Source: Methylobacterium marchantiae (GTDB taxonomy: Bacteria; Pseudomonadota; Alphaproteobacteria; Rhizobiales; Beijerinckiaceae). Taken from it: 39,211 nucleotides of DNA. Shown in pieces: positions 8,905-16,666 of the stretch. The DNA is taken from contig NZ_BPQT01000032.1 in assembly GCF_022179405.1 (NCBI RefSeq), positions 1 to 39,211 of the forward strand. The letters are read 5' to 3'. Below the pieces are notes generated by a model. It did not search any database, was not told the DNA's origin, and was given only the letters and a program-made list of their open reading frames with translations. Both the position numbers and the translations under genes were made by a program. Position 1 is the first letter of the stretch. Each line of letters starts with the position of its first letter.

Positions 8905-9238
8905 GGCAGTCTGCAAAAACTGCTTATCTGGTGGTCTTCGTAAAAAGCGTCGAACTGTCCGTGGCTTAGCTAGACCCCTTAGAGTCTGCACCGGTCTCAG
9001 TCGTTGGAGACCCGAGATGATCAGCGAGATATCGACGCGGTCTCAGCGGCCCTCGATCTCGTTTCCGCGGATGCGCCTCGCCGGGTGATGATCGCGTCTT
9101 TCACGACAGTCTGCTTCCTTCGTTTTACGCATCGCATCACAGCTGCGAACGGTCGCAAACGCAGCGATGGCAAAAGCGGTTGGGCGTGGTGCGGGTCTGG
9201 CTGTCGATGACCGATGGGGGATCGACGGCGCTTTGCGC
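8905..9238. other. Gap between tRNA and recombinase module
   Basis: About 330 bp with no convincing gene. A short plus-strand ORF (9004-9210) has no recognisable features and no ribosome-binding site. This is where the junction between backbone and accessory DNA should lie, but I cannot point to an attachment core. Confidence 0.4.
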
Positions 9239-10858
9239 TCAGATCCCGAATGAGCGTTCCTGCTCGGCCCAGGATACGGGGAGCGCTACAAGATCACGCA
9301 CGCCGATGCCGCGGGGCAAACGTCCGTCTACGATCGCATTGACGATCCGCGGCGAGAGATGCGCCAGCGGCAGCAACATCCGGACCGAGCGCTCGCTGCA
9401 GCCCTCGCGGGCGGCGATGGCATCGGTGGCGGTGACCCGCGCGGCGACGAGGTCGTCGATCCAGGCGCGGCTGCGGGCTATGGCCTTGAGGATGCGCGCG
9501 CGATCCTCGGGCTTCATCGGTCGCAGGCCGGCACGCTCCGATCCCGGAGGGACGATGATGTCCCGGCGGTTGTGAGCGCGCTTCGCAGCCCATGCAATCC
9601 GGATAGGCTCGCGTTCCTCAGTGCCGAGAAGGTCGATGTGTAGGGCGTCGGGATGGACGGTCACCTGTCTCAGCCGTCCGGCGATGATCTCGGCGTCGCT
9701 GAGTGGCTCGGCGGATGCTGAAGGGGATATGGAGGCAGCGGACGAGATAGCGGCGGAAGCCGGTAGGGCTCGCAGCGCCGCTAGCACGAGGGCCTCGATC
9801 GCGTGGGCGGCGACGCGCCGGATCGTGCCGGAGGGCTTTCCCTGCAGCACCGCCTGACTGACGTAGTATCGGTAACGACGCGAGCCTTTGGCGGTATGGG
9901 TTGGGGTCATGAGGTTGCCGCGGTCGTCTCGGATGCGCCCAACGAGGAGATGGGCGCAATCCTGCCGTCTCGCGGTGTGGCCGTGATGGTTGCGGGCGAC
10001 CCGCGCCTGCACCGCAGCGAAGATCGCCGGATCGACGATGCCGGCATGCTGGCCCTCGTGGACCTGCCCCTTGTGCGTAAGCCGGCCGATATAGATCGGG
10101 CTCCCCAAGATCTGGTAGAGGTGGCCGCGGGTGAAGACGCCGCCCCCGACCGTGCGACCCTTGCCATCGAGGCGTTCAGGCACGCTGACACAGGCCTGTT
10201 CCAGTTCGGCCTTCAATCCAATGACGGTCCCGAGCGCGAGATAACGCTCGAAGATCATCCGCACCACCTTTGCCTGATCGGGGACGACGTGCAGGGCCCG
10301 GTCCGCAGCCCGGTAGCCGAGCGGCACGACGCCGCCCATCCAGAGACCCTTGCGCTTGCTCGCGGCGATCTTGTCGCGGATGCGTTCGCCGGTGACCTCG
10401 CGCTCGAACTGGGCAAAGGAGAGCAGCACGTTGAGGGTGAGCCGGCCCATGCTGCTCGTGGTGTTGAAGGCCTGTGTCACCGATACGAACGAGACCCCGT
10501 GCTCATCGAAGGTCTCGACGAGCTTGGCGAAGTCGGAAAGCGCCCGGGTAAGGCGATCGACCTTGTAGACCACCACCACGTCGATGCGACGGGCCTGAAT
10601 CTCGGCGAGAAGCCGCTGCAGGGCAGGGCGATCGAGCGAACCGCCCGAGAAGCCGCCGTCGTCGTATCGGGTGGGCAGACAACGCCAGCCCTCGTGCGCC
10701 TGGCTTTTGATGTAGGCCTCGGCTGCTTCGCGTTGGTTATCGAGGGAGTTGAACTCCTGTTCGAGCCCATGCTCAGTCGAGACCCGGGTATAGATCGCGC
10801 ATCGCAGCGAAGACGGCTTTGGCGCGGGCTCCCTCGTCCGCCTCATCGAGGGCTTCAT
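9239..10858 (-). CDS. Large serine recombinase
   Basis: Site-specific recombinase of 539 residues. The N-terminal resolvase domain (about residues 18-165) has the catalytic serine in IYTRVS, then VVVYKVDRLTRAL and the LNVLLSFAQFEREVTGERIRDKI helix. A recombinase domain follows (about 175-300: GYR...YLALGTVIGLKAELEQ...GSPIYIGRLTHKGQ) and then a C-terminal DNA-binding tail. Such enzymes integrate and excise phages and islands by a cut-and-swap through a covalent Ser-DNA link. The start overlaps the stop of the DUF2924 gene (ATGA), so it is the last gene of that operon. A DUF2924-recombinase pairing is common in alphaproteobacteria. It looks intact and could act on this island or on a lost phage. 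Confidence 0.93.
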   Translation of the reverse strand: MKPSMRRTREPAPKPSSLRCAIYTRVSTEHGLEQEFNSLDNQREAAEAYIKSQAHEGWRCLPTRYDDGGFSGGSLDRPALQRLLAEIQARRIDVVVVYKVDRLTRALSDFAKLVETFDEHGVSFVSVTQAFNTTSSMGRLTLNVLLSFAQFEREVTGERIRDKIAASKRKGLWMGGVVPLGYRAADRALHVVPDQAKVVRMIFERYLALGTVIGLKAELEQACVSVPERLDGKGRTVGGGVFTRGHLYQILGSPIYIGRLTHKGQVHEGQHAGIVDPAIFAAVQARVARNHHGHTARRQDCAHLLVGRIRDDRGNLMTPTHTAKGSRRYRYYVSQAVLQGKPSGTIRRVAAHAIEALVLAALRALPASAAISSAASISPSASAEPLSDAEIIAGRLRQVTVHPDALHIDLLGTEEREPIRIAWAAKRAHNRRDIIVPPGSERAGLRPMKPEDRARILKAIARSRAWIDDLVAARVTATDAIAAREGCSERSVRMLLPLAHLSPRIVNAIVDGRLPRGIGVRDLVALPVSWAEQERSFGI

Positions 10859-11454
10859 CGAGCGATCCCTTGATCCTGTACCGCACGCACCTTCGCAGAT
10901 TCCGTCCCCGTAGCCTTCCCGCGCAAGCCAAAGAAGCGGGGCCCGTTCCAGTTCGTACCGGTGATCGCCCGGGCAACCTTCGACAGGCTGTCGTAATCGG
11001 TGCCGTTCCAGGCAAAGCCCTGCTCAAGCACCGTCACCTGCTGCAGTTCCCCCCGCCACTCTCTCACCAGCACGGTCCCGGGACGGCTCGCCGGCGCAGA
11101 GGGGAGGGGGATCGCATCGGTCGCGGATGCACCCGACGCGTCGTGATGTTCGCCGCGCCGATCGGTCTCGCCCCGAGCGAGGCGGTTTAGCTGACGCGCC
11201 GTCTCACGATCCAGGTCGCCGAAGGCGGCGGCCTGAGCGCGGTAGGCCAAGATCCCGTGCAGCAGCGGGCGGTTGAGATGCTCGGGCGCAGGGCGCCCGA
11301 GCACTCTGCGCCACTGCCTTTGCAGACCGGCAAGATCCAGGGAAGCGAGCCGGGCGAGTTCGGCCTCGACGCGATCCTCGCGGCCCGCACAGGGGACCGC
11401 TACGCCGCTCGAAGACGTAGCGGTTAAGGTGATGGCGGTCATCGGCTTGGTCAT
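10855..11454 (-). CDS. DUF2924 domain-containing protein
   Basis: Protein of 199 residues. The N-terminal half (LARLASLDLAGLQRQWRRVLG, then HGILAYRAQAAAFGDLDRETARQLNRLA) and the C-terminal half (GTVLVREWRGELQQVTVLEQGFAWNG, then YDSLSKVARAITGTNWNGPRFFGL) match the DUF2924 pattern. The C-terminal piece resembles a small DNA-interaction module found next to recombinases. It overlaps the recombinase start by four bases, implying coupled translation and a role as recombination accessory or directionality factor; that role is inferred from context only. Confidence 0.88.
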   Translation of the reverse strand: MTKPMTAITLTATSSSGVAVPCAGREDRVEAELARLASLDLAGLQRQWRRVLGRPAPEHLNRPLLHGILAYRAQAAAFGDLDRETARQLNRLARGETDRRGEHHDASGASATDAIPLPSAPASRPGTVLVREWRGELQQVTVLEQGFAWNGTDYDSLSKVARAITGTNWNGPRFFGLRGKATGTESAKVRAVQDQGIAR

Positions 11455-11486
11455 TGGTGTGCTCGCTACTCTCGCCCTTCCCTTGA

Positions 11487-12056
11487 TCAGACGGCCGCGG
11501 CCACGGCGTGGGTCTCGCCGTCCTTGCGCCGAGCCGGCCCGCGGCTGGACTTAGGCCGCGCCTCAGGTTCTTCGGGCATGATCCGATAAGCCGTCGCGCC
11601 GTCCGCCCGTTTGCTCTTAGCCAAGATCCGACCGGCCGATCGCAGGCGAGAGAGCACTGCTCGCGTCGTGTGTGGCAGCCATCCGGTGATGGCGATCAAC
11701 TCAGCGAGGGAAGCGCCTTCGGCCCGACTGAGAAGCCCGAGCACAAACTCACGTTTGCTAACCGTGGTCGGTGGCAGCGTGGCGCCATCCTCCACCGCGG
11801 GAATGACTGGCACAGGCGGCGTCATCCCGACCGCCGCATATCCGGCCGGCGTGAGGTCATGTGCCGTCTCGCCAGCCAGCTCGTGGGCCTCGCTCACCGC
11901 GATGAGCCCGCGCTTTAAGAGCCGGCCGACAGTGCGCTTGCAGGCGAGCGGAGTGATCGTCTCGGGGAGAACGACCCGGCCATCAGGCCGGTTGGCTGCC
12001 GCGATCAGGAGGGCGGCATCATTGCGGGAGAGGGCCGGGTGGATCACGATCGACAT
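11487..12056 (-). CDS. DUF3489 domain-containing protein
   Basis: Protein of 189 residues from the ATG at 12056, chosen because a GGAG lies about 8 nt upstream; the open frame runs back to 12218 without support. The N-terminal part looks like a winged-helix (NDAALLIAAANRPDGRVVLPE, ACKRTVGRLLKRGLIAV). The C-terminal part is the DUF3489 helix-turn-helix pattern (KREFVLGLLSRAEGASLAELI, GWLPHTTRAVLSRLRSAGR). It is 32 bp upstream of the DUF2924 gene on the same strand. A DNA-binding regulator of the recombinase module is the reasonable inference. The C-terminal tail is basic and low in complexity. Confidence 0.85.
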   Translation of the reverse strand: MSIVIHPALSRNDAALLIAAANRPDGRVVLPETITPLACKRTVGRLLKRGLIAVSEAHELAGETAHDLTPAGYAAVGMTPPVPVIPAVEDGATLPPTTVSKREFVLGLLSRAEGASLAELIAITGWLPHTTRAVLSRLRSAGRILAKSKRADGATAYRIMPEEPEARPKSSRGPARRKDGETHAVAAAV

Positions 12057-12168
12057 GGAAAGCTCCAGGTGTGGCAGAGGTGCCATCACCCCAACCCCGC
12101 GATCGGCGACATGCCGGCGGGGCTGGGCGAACCCGGAGGTTCGGAGCGAACTCGAAGCGCGCGATTGA

Positions 12169-12411
12169 TCAGTCGTCCGGCGTCTTCCTGCGTTCGTCGG
12201 CGCGGGTGATGCGACCAATCAGGCATACGGCACCGTGCAAGGTTGTGGCCTCGTGTAGGAACGTATCGAGATCCATGATGATTTGCAGGGCCTCGCGCTC
12301 CGAGCCAGCATCGGCGCAGGCCAAAGCTGCCTTCGAGACCGCGGCTGCATCGTTCAAGCGTGTGCTAATCTCATGCAGGCATGCAACTATACTTAAGCCC
12401 GTCTGGCTCAT
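12169..12411 (-). CDS. Small hypothetical helical protein (80 aa)
   Basis: An 80-residue ORF starting MSQTGLSIVACLHEIS. The ATG at 12411 is favoured because a GGAGG sits about 7 nt upstream; a longer in-frame start at 12531 lacks this. The protein is mostly amphipathic helix with several cysteines and no recognised domain. It heads the DUF3489-DUF2924-recombinase gene cluster, about 110 bp upstream of the DUF3489 start, and is probably part of the same module. Confidence 0.55.
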   Translation of the reverse strand: MSQTGLSIVACLHEISTRLNDAAAVSKAALACADAGSEREALQIIMDLDTFLHEATTLHGAVCLIGRITRADERRKTPDD

Positions 12412-12643
12412 CGCCGTCCTCCGTTTCGATCTGCCACCACACACATGCTCGGATCGGCGCGGCAGTCGAATGAAATCTTCTCTGATATCCAATAAAAGCT
12501 CAAAGACCTCTGCTATGATGCATGAAGCCACTAATCGGAGTGCTCATTCAGATAGGGTAGTCTGGACTCTCCCCGTATCTGCCTGCCACGATCAAACTGG
12601 CAACCAATTCATGACGGCACGGGGCCATATGGGTTCGAGCCCC

Positions 12644-13450
12644 TGAACCGCATCGAGTTTCCCGAAGGCTCCAACTCTTGCGAGGATGGAGCCATGACGA
12701 AGCGAACAGCACCGTATTCCGCTGAGGTCCGTGCCCGAACGGTGCGGATGGTCCTGGACCACCAAGGCGAACATGCATCGCAATGGGCGGCGGTCTCCTC
12801 GATAGCGGCTAAGATCGGCTGTTCGGGCGAGACGCTTCGGAACTGGATCCGGCAGTCTGAACGGGACACGAGACAACGGGGCGGCCCGAGTACGGAGGAG
12901 CGCGCGCGGATCAAGGCGCTGGAGCGGGAGAACCGCAAGTTGCGTCAGGCCAACGCGATCCTTCGAAAGGCCAGTGCGCATTTTGCAATGGCGGAGTTCG
13001 ACCATCCTTTCAAACGATGAAAGGGTTTATCGGCGAGCACGGCGATGCCTACGTGCTCTTCGTCGTCCTCACCAAGATGGTGGGCTCGTGCATCATAGCG
13101 ACAGGGGCTCGCAATACCTGTCGCTATGATGCACCGAGCGGCCGGCGGAGGCGGGCGTCGAGCCGTCCGTCGGCAGCGTCGGCGACAGCTGCGACAACGC
13201 GCTGGCCGAGACGATCAACGGCCTCTTCAAGGCCGCGGTGATCCATCACCGTGGCCCGTGGTGCTCCTTCGAGGCGGTCGAGTTCGCCACCCTTGAATGG
13301 GTCGACTGGTTCAACACCCGCCGCCTGCTCGAACCGATAGGGAATATCTCTCCTGCCGAAGTCGAAGCGCGCGACTATGCCTTGGCCGAGGTCCAAGCCT
13401 TGGCGGCCTGCCGCAAACCAAATGGCCCCTGGGGAACCCGGTGCGGTTCA
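12644..13450 (+). mobile_element. IS3-family element, internally deleted
   Basis: Imperfect terminal inverted repeats are visible: TGAACCGCATCGAGTTTCCC at the left end (from 12644) and, read inward on the other strand, TGAACCGCACCGGGTTCCCC at the right end (to 13450). The element is only about 800 bp, against roughly 1.2-1.3 kb for intact relatives, because the middle of the second transposase frame is missing. Flanking bases do not form an obvious direct repeat. Confidence 0.75.
12694..13020 (+). CDS. IS3-family transposase OrfA
   Basis: Protein of 108 residues with the N-terminal helix-turn-helix of IS3 OrfA (YSAEVRARTVRMVLDH, then AKIGCSGETLRNWIRQSE) and a leucine-zipper-like C-terminal coil (ARIKALERENRKLRQANAILRKAS). 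It normally joins OrfB by -1 frameshifting. The ATG of OrfB overlaps the OrfA end. The frame is intact, but the partner is broken, so the element is unlikely to move by itself. Confidence 0.9.
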   Translation: MTKRTAPYSAEVRARTVRMVLDHQGEHASQWAAVSSIAAKIGCSGETLRNWIRQSERDTRQRGGPSTEERARIKALERENRKLRQANAILRKASAHFAMAEFDHPFKR

Positions 13451-13471
13451 CTTTCGAGAAGTGTCGGGTGA
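13017..13471 (+). pseudogene. IS3-family OrfB (DDE integrase) remnant
   Basis: The first residues (MKGFIGEHGDAY) match the usual OrfB start, but the sequence then jumps after a deletion. The C-terminal third resumes near 13100 (DRGSQYLSL, then an in-frame TGA, then VGSVGDSCDNALAETINGLFK with the final catalytic Glu) and continues through FATLEWVDWFNTRRLLEPIG to the end. The first catalytic Asp and the whole middle are absent, so the product cannot be active. Confidence 0.85.
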
Positions 13472-13678
13472 TCTGCGAGCAGCTTAGTCAGGTCGATCGC
13501 AGTCCTTGCGCTTCCGGGAGTCCAATTAATAGCGGACGTTGATGACCAGCCGGTGTTGACCCAAAGTAGGCCTTCGCAACGTCCGCTTCCGGGCAGTCTG
13601 ATGAGGGGCACGAGCGTCGGATAGTGGTCAAAGTGGACGTTCAGCTCGACAGGCCTAAGGTCACACTGAGCCGCTTTA

Positions 13679-14540
13679 GAGGCTGTTATGAACCGCTTGC
13701 CAGTTGAGCGGCCTGTCTGAGCATGAGGTAGACGAAGGCGACGATGTGGAGATCGGCGAGCGTGCTGGGATAGCGCTCGTAATCCTTGACGAGGCGGCGA
13801 AAGCGAGTCGCCCAGGCGAAGGAGCGTTCCACCACCCAGCGTCGCGGCAGCAGGACGAAGCCGCGCTTGGCCTCTGGGAGTTTGACGACCTCCAGGGCGA
13901 TGCCGTGCTCTCGTGCGGCTTTGGCCGGCCTCTCCCCGGCATCGCCCTGATCGACATAGGTCAGATCGACGCTGTCACCGGTGGCGGCCTGCACGGCCTC
14001 GGCCAATCGCCCGACCTGGGCGCGATCGTCGGCATTGGCCGGCGTGACGTGCAGGGCCAGGAGGTGGCCAAAGGTGTCGACGGCCAGATGGACCTTCGAA
14101 CCCTTCTTACGCTTGGCTCCATCGTAGCCGGCCCGCTCGCCACTCTCGGGCGTCGAGCGCAGGGTCCGGCTGTCCAGGATCGCCGCGCTCGGCTCGGGAT
14201 CACGCCCGGAAGCCAGGCGCAGCAGCGCCCGCAGATCGTCGGCCAGTTGCTCGAAGCAGCCTGCCACCAGCCAGCGCTGCGTCTGCTGGTAGACGGCTTC
14301 CCAGGGCGGGAGATCGTTGGGCATCCAGCGCCAGGGTGCCCCCGTCTTCACCACTTAGCGCAATCCGTTGAACGCCTCGCGAAGCGAATACTCACGCTGC
14401 CCCGCATCCTCGCGCAGCAGCGTCAGGTACGGCGCAACCAGCGCCCATTCATCATCGGAAACATCGGACGGGTAGGCTTGGCGCGAAGAGGTCATGCCTC
14501 CTCATCTGAATTCCAGACCGCTCAGGTCCATAACAGCCTC
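13679..14540 (-). mobile_element. IS5-family element with terminal inverted repeats
   Basis: About 860 bp bounded by GAGGCTGTTATGAACC at 13679-13694 and its near-perfect inverted copy GGTCCATAACAGCCTC at 14525-14540. The dinucleotide TA flanks both ends. The right end abuts an EAL-domain coding sequence that has no start, so insertion here probably cut that gene. Confidence 0.82.
13686..14495 (-). pseudogene. IS5-family transposase with a premature stop
   Basis: Reading from the ATG at 14495 gives MTSSRQAYPSDVSDDEWALV..., the normal start of this transposase group. Codon 47 (14355-14357) is TAA within FNGLR-stop-VVKTGAPWRW, where relatives have a tyrosine-like residue. After the stop the frame is open to 13686 and keeps the DDE residues (LDSRTLRS, YVDQGDAG, VVERSFAW). 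A single substitution therefore inactivates an otherwise full-length gene. The downstream portion could only be made by re-initiation. Confidence 0.85.
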
Positions 14541-14542
14541 TA

Positions 14543-15169
14543 GACGCCAGCCCCTATGCAGCCGAAGTTGGCAATTGGGTTTTGCGAACGGCTTGCGCTC
14601 AAACCGCGGCTTGGCATGGGTTGGGAGCCCTAAACTTCCGTATGGGTGTCAATCTATGCAGCGCCCAGTTCCGGCAGGGAAATCTTGTTGAGATCGTTCG
14701 CCGTGCACTTTTTGAAAGCCAAATTCACGCTTCGTGCCTTGAGTTGGAGATTACCGAAAATATCATCCTTAAACATGACAATCATTTGATTGAAACCTTA
14801 AGCAATCTTCACAGCATCGGCGTAGGCATTGCCTTCGATGATTACGGAACGGGCTATGCATCCCTTAGCCTTCTCAAGAAGTTTCCACTTACTAGACTTA
14901 AGATCGATCAGAGCTTCGTCCGCGCGATATGCGAATGCCCTCAGGATGCGGCAATCGTACGGGCAGTCCTAGATCTTAGTAAGAGCTTTGGTCTTGAGGT
15001 AATAGCAGAGGGGGTCGAAACGATTGAGCAACAACAACGCCTTCTTGGTAAGGGTTGTCAGGAAGCTCAAGGCTATCTCTTCGGCCGTCCAATGCCACCG
15101 GCCATTTTTGCAACGACGTTCGGCCTCATTGCACCTGCATCTGATGAGCGTCTTAATTCCGTAGCCTGA
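14543..15169 (+). pseudogene. Truncated EAL-domain phosphodiesterase (C-terminal half)
   Basis: The reading frame emerges directly from the IS5 right end and encodes the second part of an EAL domain, the enzyme that hydrolyses cyclic di-GMP: GNWVLRTACAQ, NLCSAQFRQGNLVEIV, LELEITENIIL, the metal-site motif FDDYGTGYASL, LKIDQSFV, VIAEGVET and a C-terminal AQGYLFGRPMPP. The N-terminal EAL motif and any GGDEF or sensor domain are missing. Base composition is lower in GC than the neighbours. Without the first metal ligands it should be inactive. Confidence 0.85.
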
Positions 15170-15240
15170 AGAATTTTTAAACTAATATTTCTACTCGCGG
15201 TGCTCGGCGACCTCCTGGTCAAGGCGATTGGAAGAGGCCT

Positions 15241-15483
15241 TCAGTGCGCCGTGACGTGCTGGGCGGCCCACTCCGCCTCTGACATTTCGCCCTCATCAGC
15301 GAGGTAGAGAACGCCGTTCAAAACCGTTGCGCGGCCTGGGGCTACGAGGATGCCCCAGTTCGCTAGGTCAGCGTCCGCCTCGCCATCGGTGATGGGGCTG
15401 TCGGCCATGATGCGGGTTGGTGCGCCGACTTGACTGGCGCTCTCGATCCGGTCCATGCGGCGGCGCAAATCGATGGTGCTCAA
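15241..15483 (-). CDS. Small hypothetical protein (80 aa), paralogue of its neighbour
   Basis: Eighty residues beginning MSTIDLRRRMDRIES and ending SEAEWAAQHVTAH. The start overlaps the stop of the upstream small ORF by four bases (ATGA). Its N-terminus resembles that neighbour (TIDSLRCRLDRLEAR), and the ending resembles a third fragment further upstream (TAAEWAAVHEP), so the cluster looks like tandem copies of one small gene. No function is recognised. Confidence 0.5.
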   Translation of the reverse strand: MSTIDLRRRMDRIESASQVGAPTRIMADSPITDGEADADLANWGILVAPGRATVLNGVLYLADEGEMSEAEWAAQHVTAH

Positions 15484-15707
15484 AGCGTGCTCCTTTGGCC
15501 GGGATCTATAATCCGGCGGTCTATGACCATTACGCCGGAGGCGCGCTGGCCGGCTGCGCGCAGGGCGGCGACCTGGCGCTCGCTATCAGCATCGTCCTCG
15601 GTGAGGATGCGGATGGCGCCGCAGTACCCTGCCGGCCAGCAGCGCGCTTCAAGCCGATCCAGGCGGCAGCGGAGGCTGTCGATCGTCATTGCAGGCACCC
15701 CGATCAC
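15480..15707 (-). CDS. Small hypothetical protein (about 70-75 aa)
   Basis: Starts with GTG at 15707, overlapping the stop of an upstream fragment, or with ATG at 15689 (MTIDSLRCRLDRLEAR). The middle (CGAIRILTEDDADSERQVAALRAAG) and end (VMVIDRRIIDPG) look like a small alpha/beta protein. It overlaps the next ORF by four bases. No family is recognised. Confidence 0.45.
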   Translation of the reverse strand: MIGVPAMTIDSLRCRLDRLEARCWPAGYCGAIRILTEDDADSERQVAALRAAGQRASGVMVIDRRIIDPGQRSTL

Positions 15708-15812
15708 GGTTCATGGACGGCGGCCCATTCCGCGGCGGTCAGCACCGGTGCGCGCAGGATCAGGGTGACGCCGCACCGGCTGGCGTGGCCATCAGCAATC
15801 CATGTGCACTAG
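15704..15812 (-). pseudogene. C-terminal remnant of a third small ORF
   Basis: An open frame ending VLTAAEWAAVHEP overlaps the next start codon and matches the ending of the 80-residue protein downstream. It has no start codon: a stop lies just upstream at the junction with IS5-like DNA near 15812. It is probably the tail of a gene cut by that insertion. Confidence 0.4.
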
Positions 15813-16062
15813 GGTCTGAACCGAACCAAGATATTGCTGACTCTTCAGTTTTATGATTCACGTTCGCTGTTTTCCCGCGTGGAGGCGATGATGGCGGACC
15901 TGTTCTGACTTTCGGATGAGCAGTGGACGGTGATCGGGGCGTTCATGCCGGTCAACCAACCCGGCCCCGAGCGCAAGGACGACCGGAAGATCATCTCGGG
16001 CATCCTGCATGTGCTCACCTCGGGCTGCCGCTGGCGAGATTGCCCGGCGGAATACGGGGTCG
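15813..16062 (+). pseudogene. IS5-like transposase, N-terminal fragment
   Basis: From the ATG at 15891 the frame reads MADLF-stop-LSDEQWTVIGAFMP, then ISGILHVLTSGCRWRDCPAEYG, the standard N-terminus of an IS5-family transposase with a TGA where relatives have tryptophan. The homology stops at about 16062, where unrelated sequence begins. The preceding 70 bp probably include the element's left end. Confidence 0.75.
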
Positions 16063-16124
16063 TGTCCCTTTGCGTGGTGTAGCTTGCTGAGGGCTACGAC
16101 GATGACCGACTCTGGCCGGGAGGA

Positions 16125-16660
16125 TCAGGGTGCCAGTGTCGGCAGGCTGACGAGGGGATCATCGCCGATCGGTGTGATGCTTTCCAGGGTCATGTAACGG
16201 GACCGCTGGACGGCCCATTCGTCGTTTTGTTCGAGCAGGATCGCGCCGACGAGGCGGGTGATGGCAGCCTCGTTGGGGAAGATGCCCACGACCTCGGTCC
16301 GGCGCTTGATTTCGCCGTTGAGGCGCTCGAGCGGATTGGTCGAGTGGAGCTTGAGCCGATGCTGAGCGGGGAAGCCCATGTAGGCGAGCACGTCGGCTTC
16401 TGCCGTGTCCATGAGAGTGGCGAGCTTGGGGACCTTGGGCCGGAGCTGGTCGGCGACCCGCCGCCACTGCTGACGGGCCGCCTCCGCGTCGTCCTGGGCA
16501 AACGCGGTGGCGATGAAGGCGGAGACGACACGACGGCCCGAGCGGCCGGCATGGGCGAGGACGTTGCGCATGAAGTGACCGCGACCGAGACGATCCGCCC
16601 GTCCTGGCGAACCTTCACGTAGGTCGCGTCGATCCAGAGTGTCAAACAGCACCGGAACGG
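16125..16660 (-). pseudogene. IS256-family transposase, truncated and internally deleted
   Basis: The C-terminal third of an IS256 transposase is clear: [14 protein letters not shown], then [32 protein letters not shown] with the catalytic Glu, then the tail. In a neighbouring frame at 16580-16645 the sequence [21 protein letters not shown] belongs to the family's first catalytic-Asp region. The intervening portion is deleted, with a frame change, and the N-terminus is lost where the ISL3 element begins. Confidence 0.82.
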
Positions 16661-16666
16661 GACCCC

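Noticed and set aside
9803-10873. Plus-strand 356-codon ORF over the serine recombinase
   Set aside because: Antisense shadow; the minus strand carries the intact catalytic motifs.
12620-12645. Sequence GGGTTCGAGCCCC resembling a tRNA T-arm and possible attachment remnant
   Set aside because: Only three stem pairs form, no other tRNA arms are present, and it does not match the 3' end of the tRNA-Ala.
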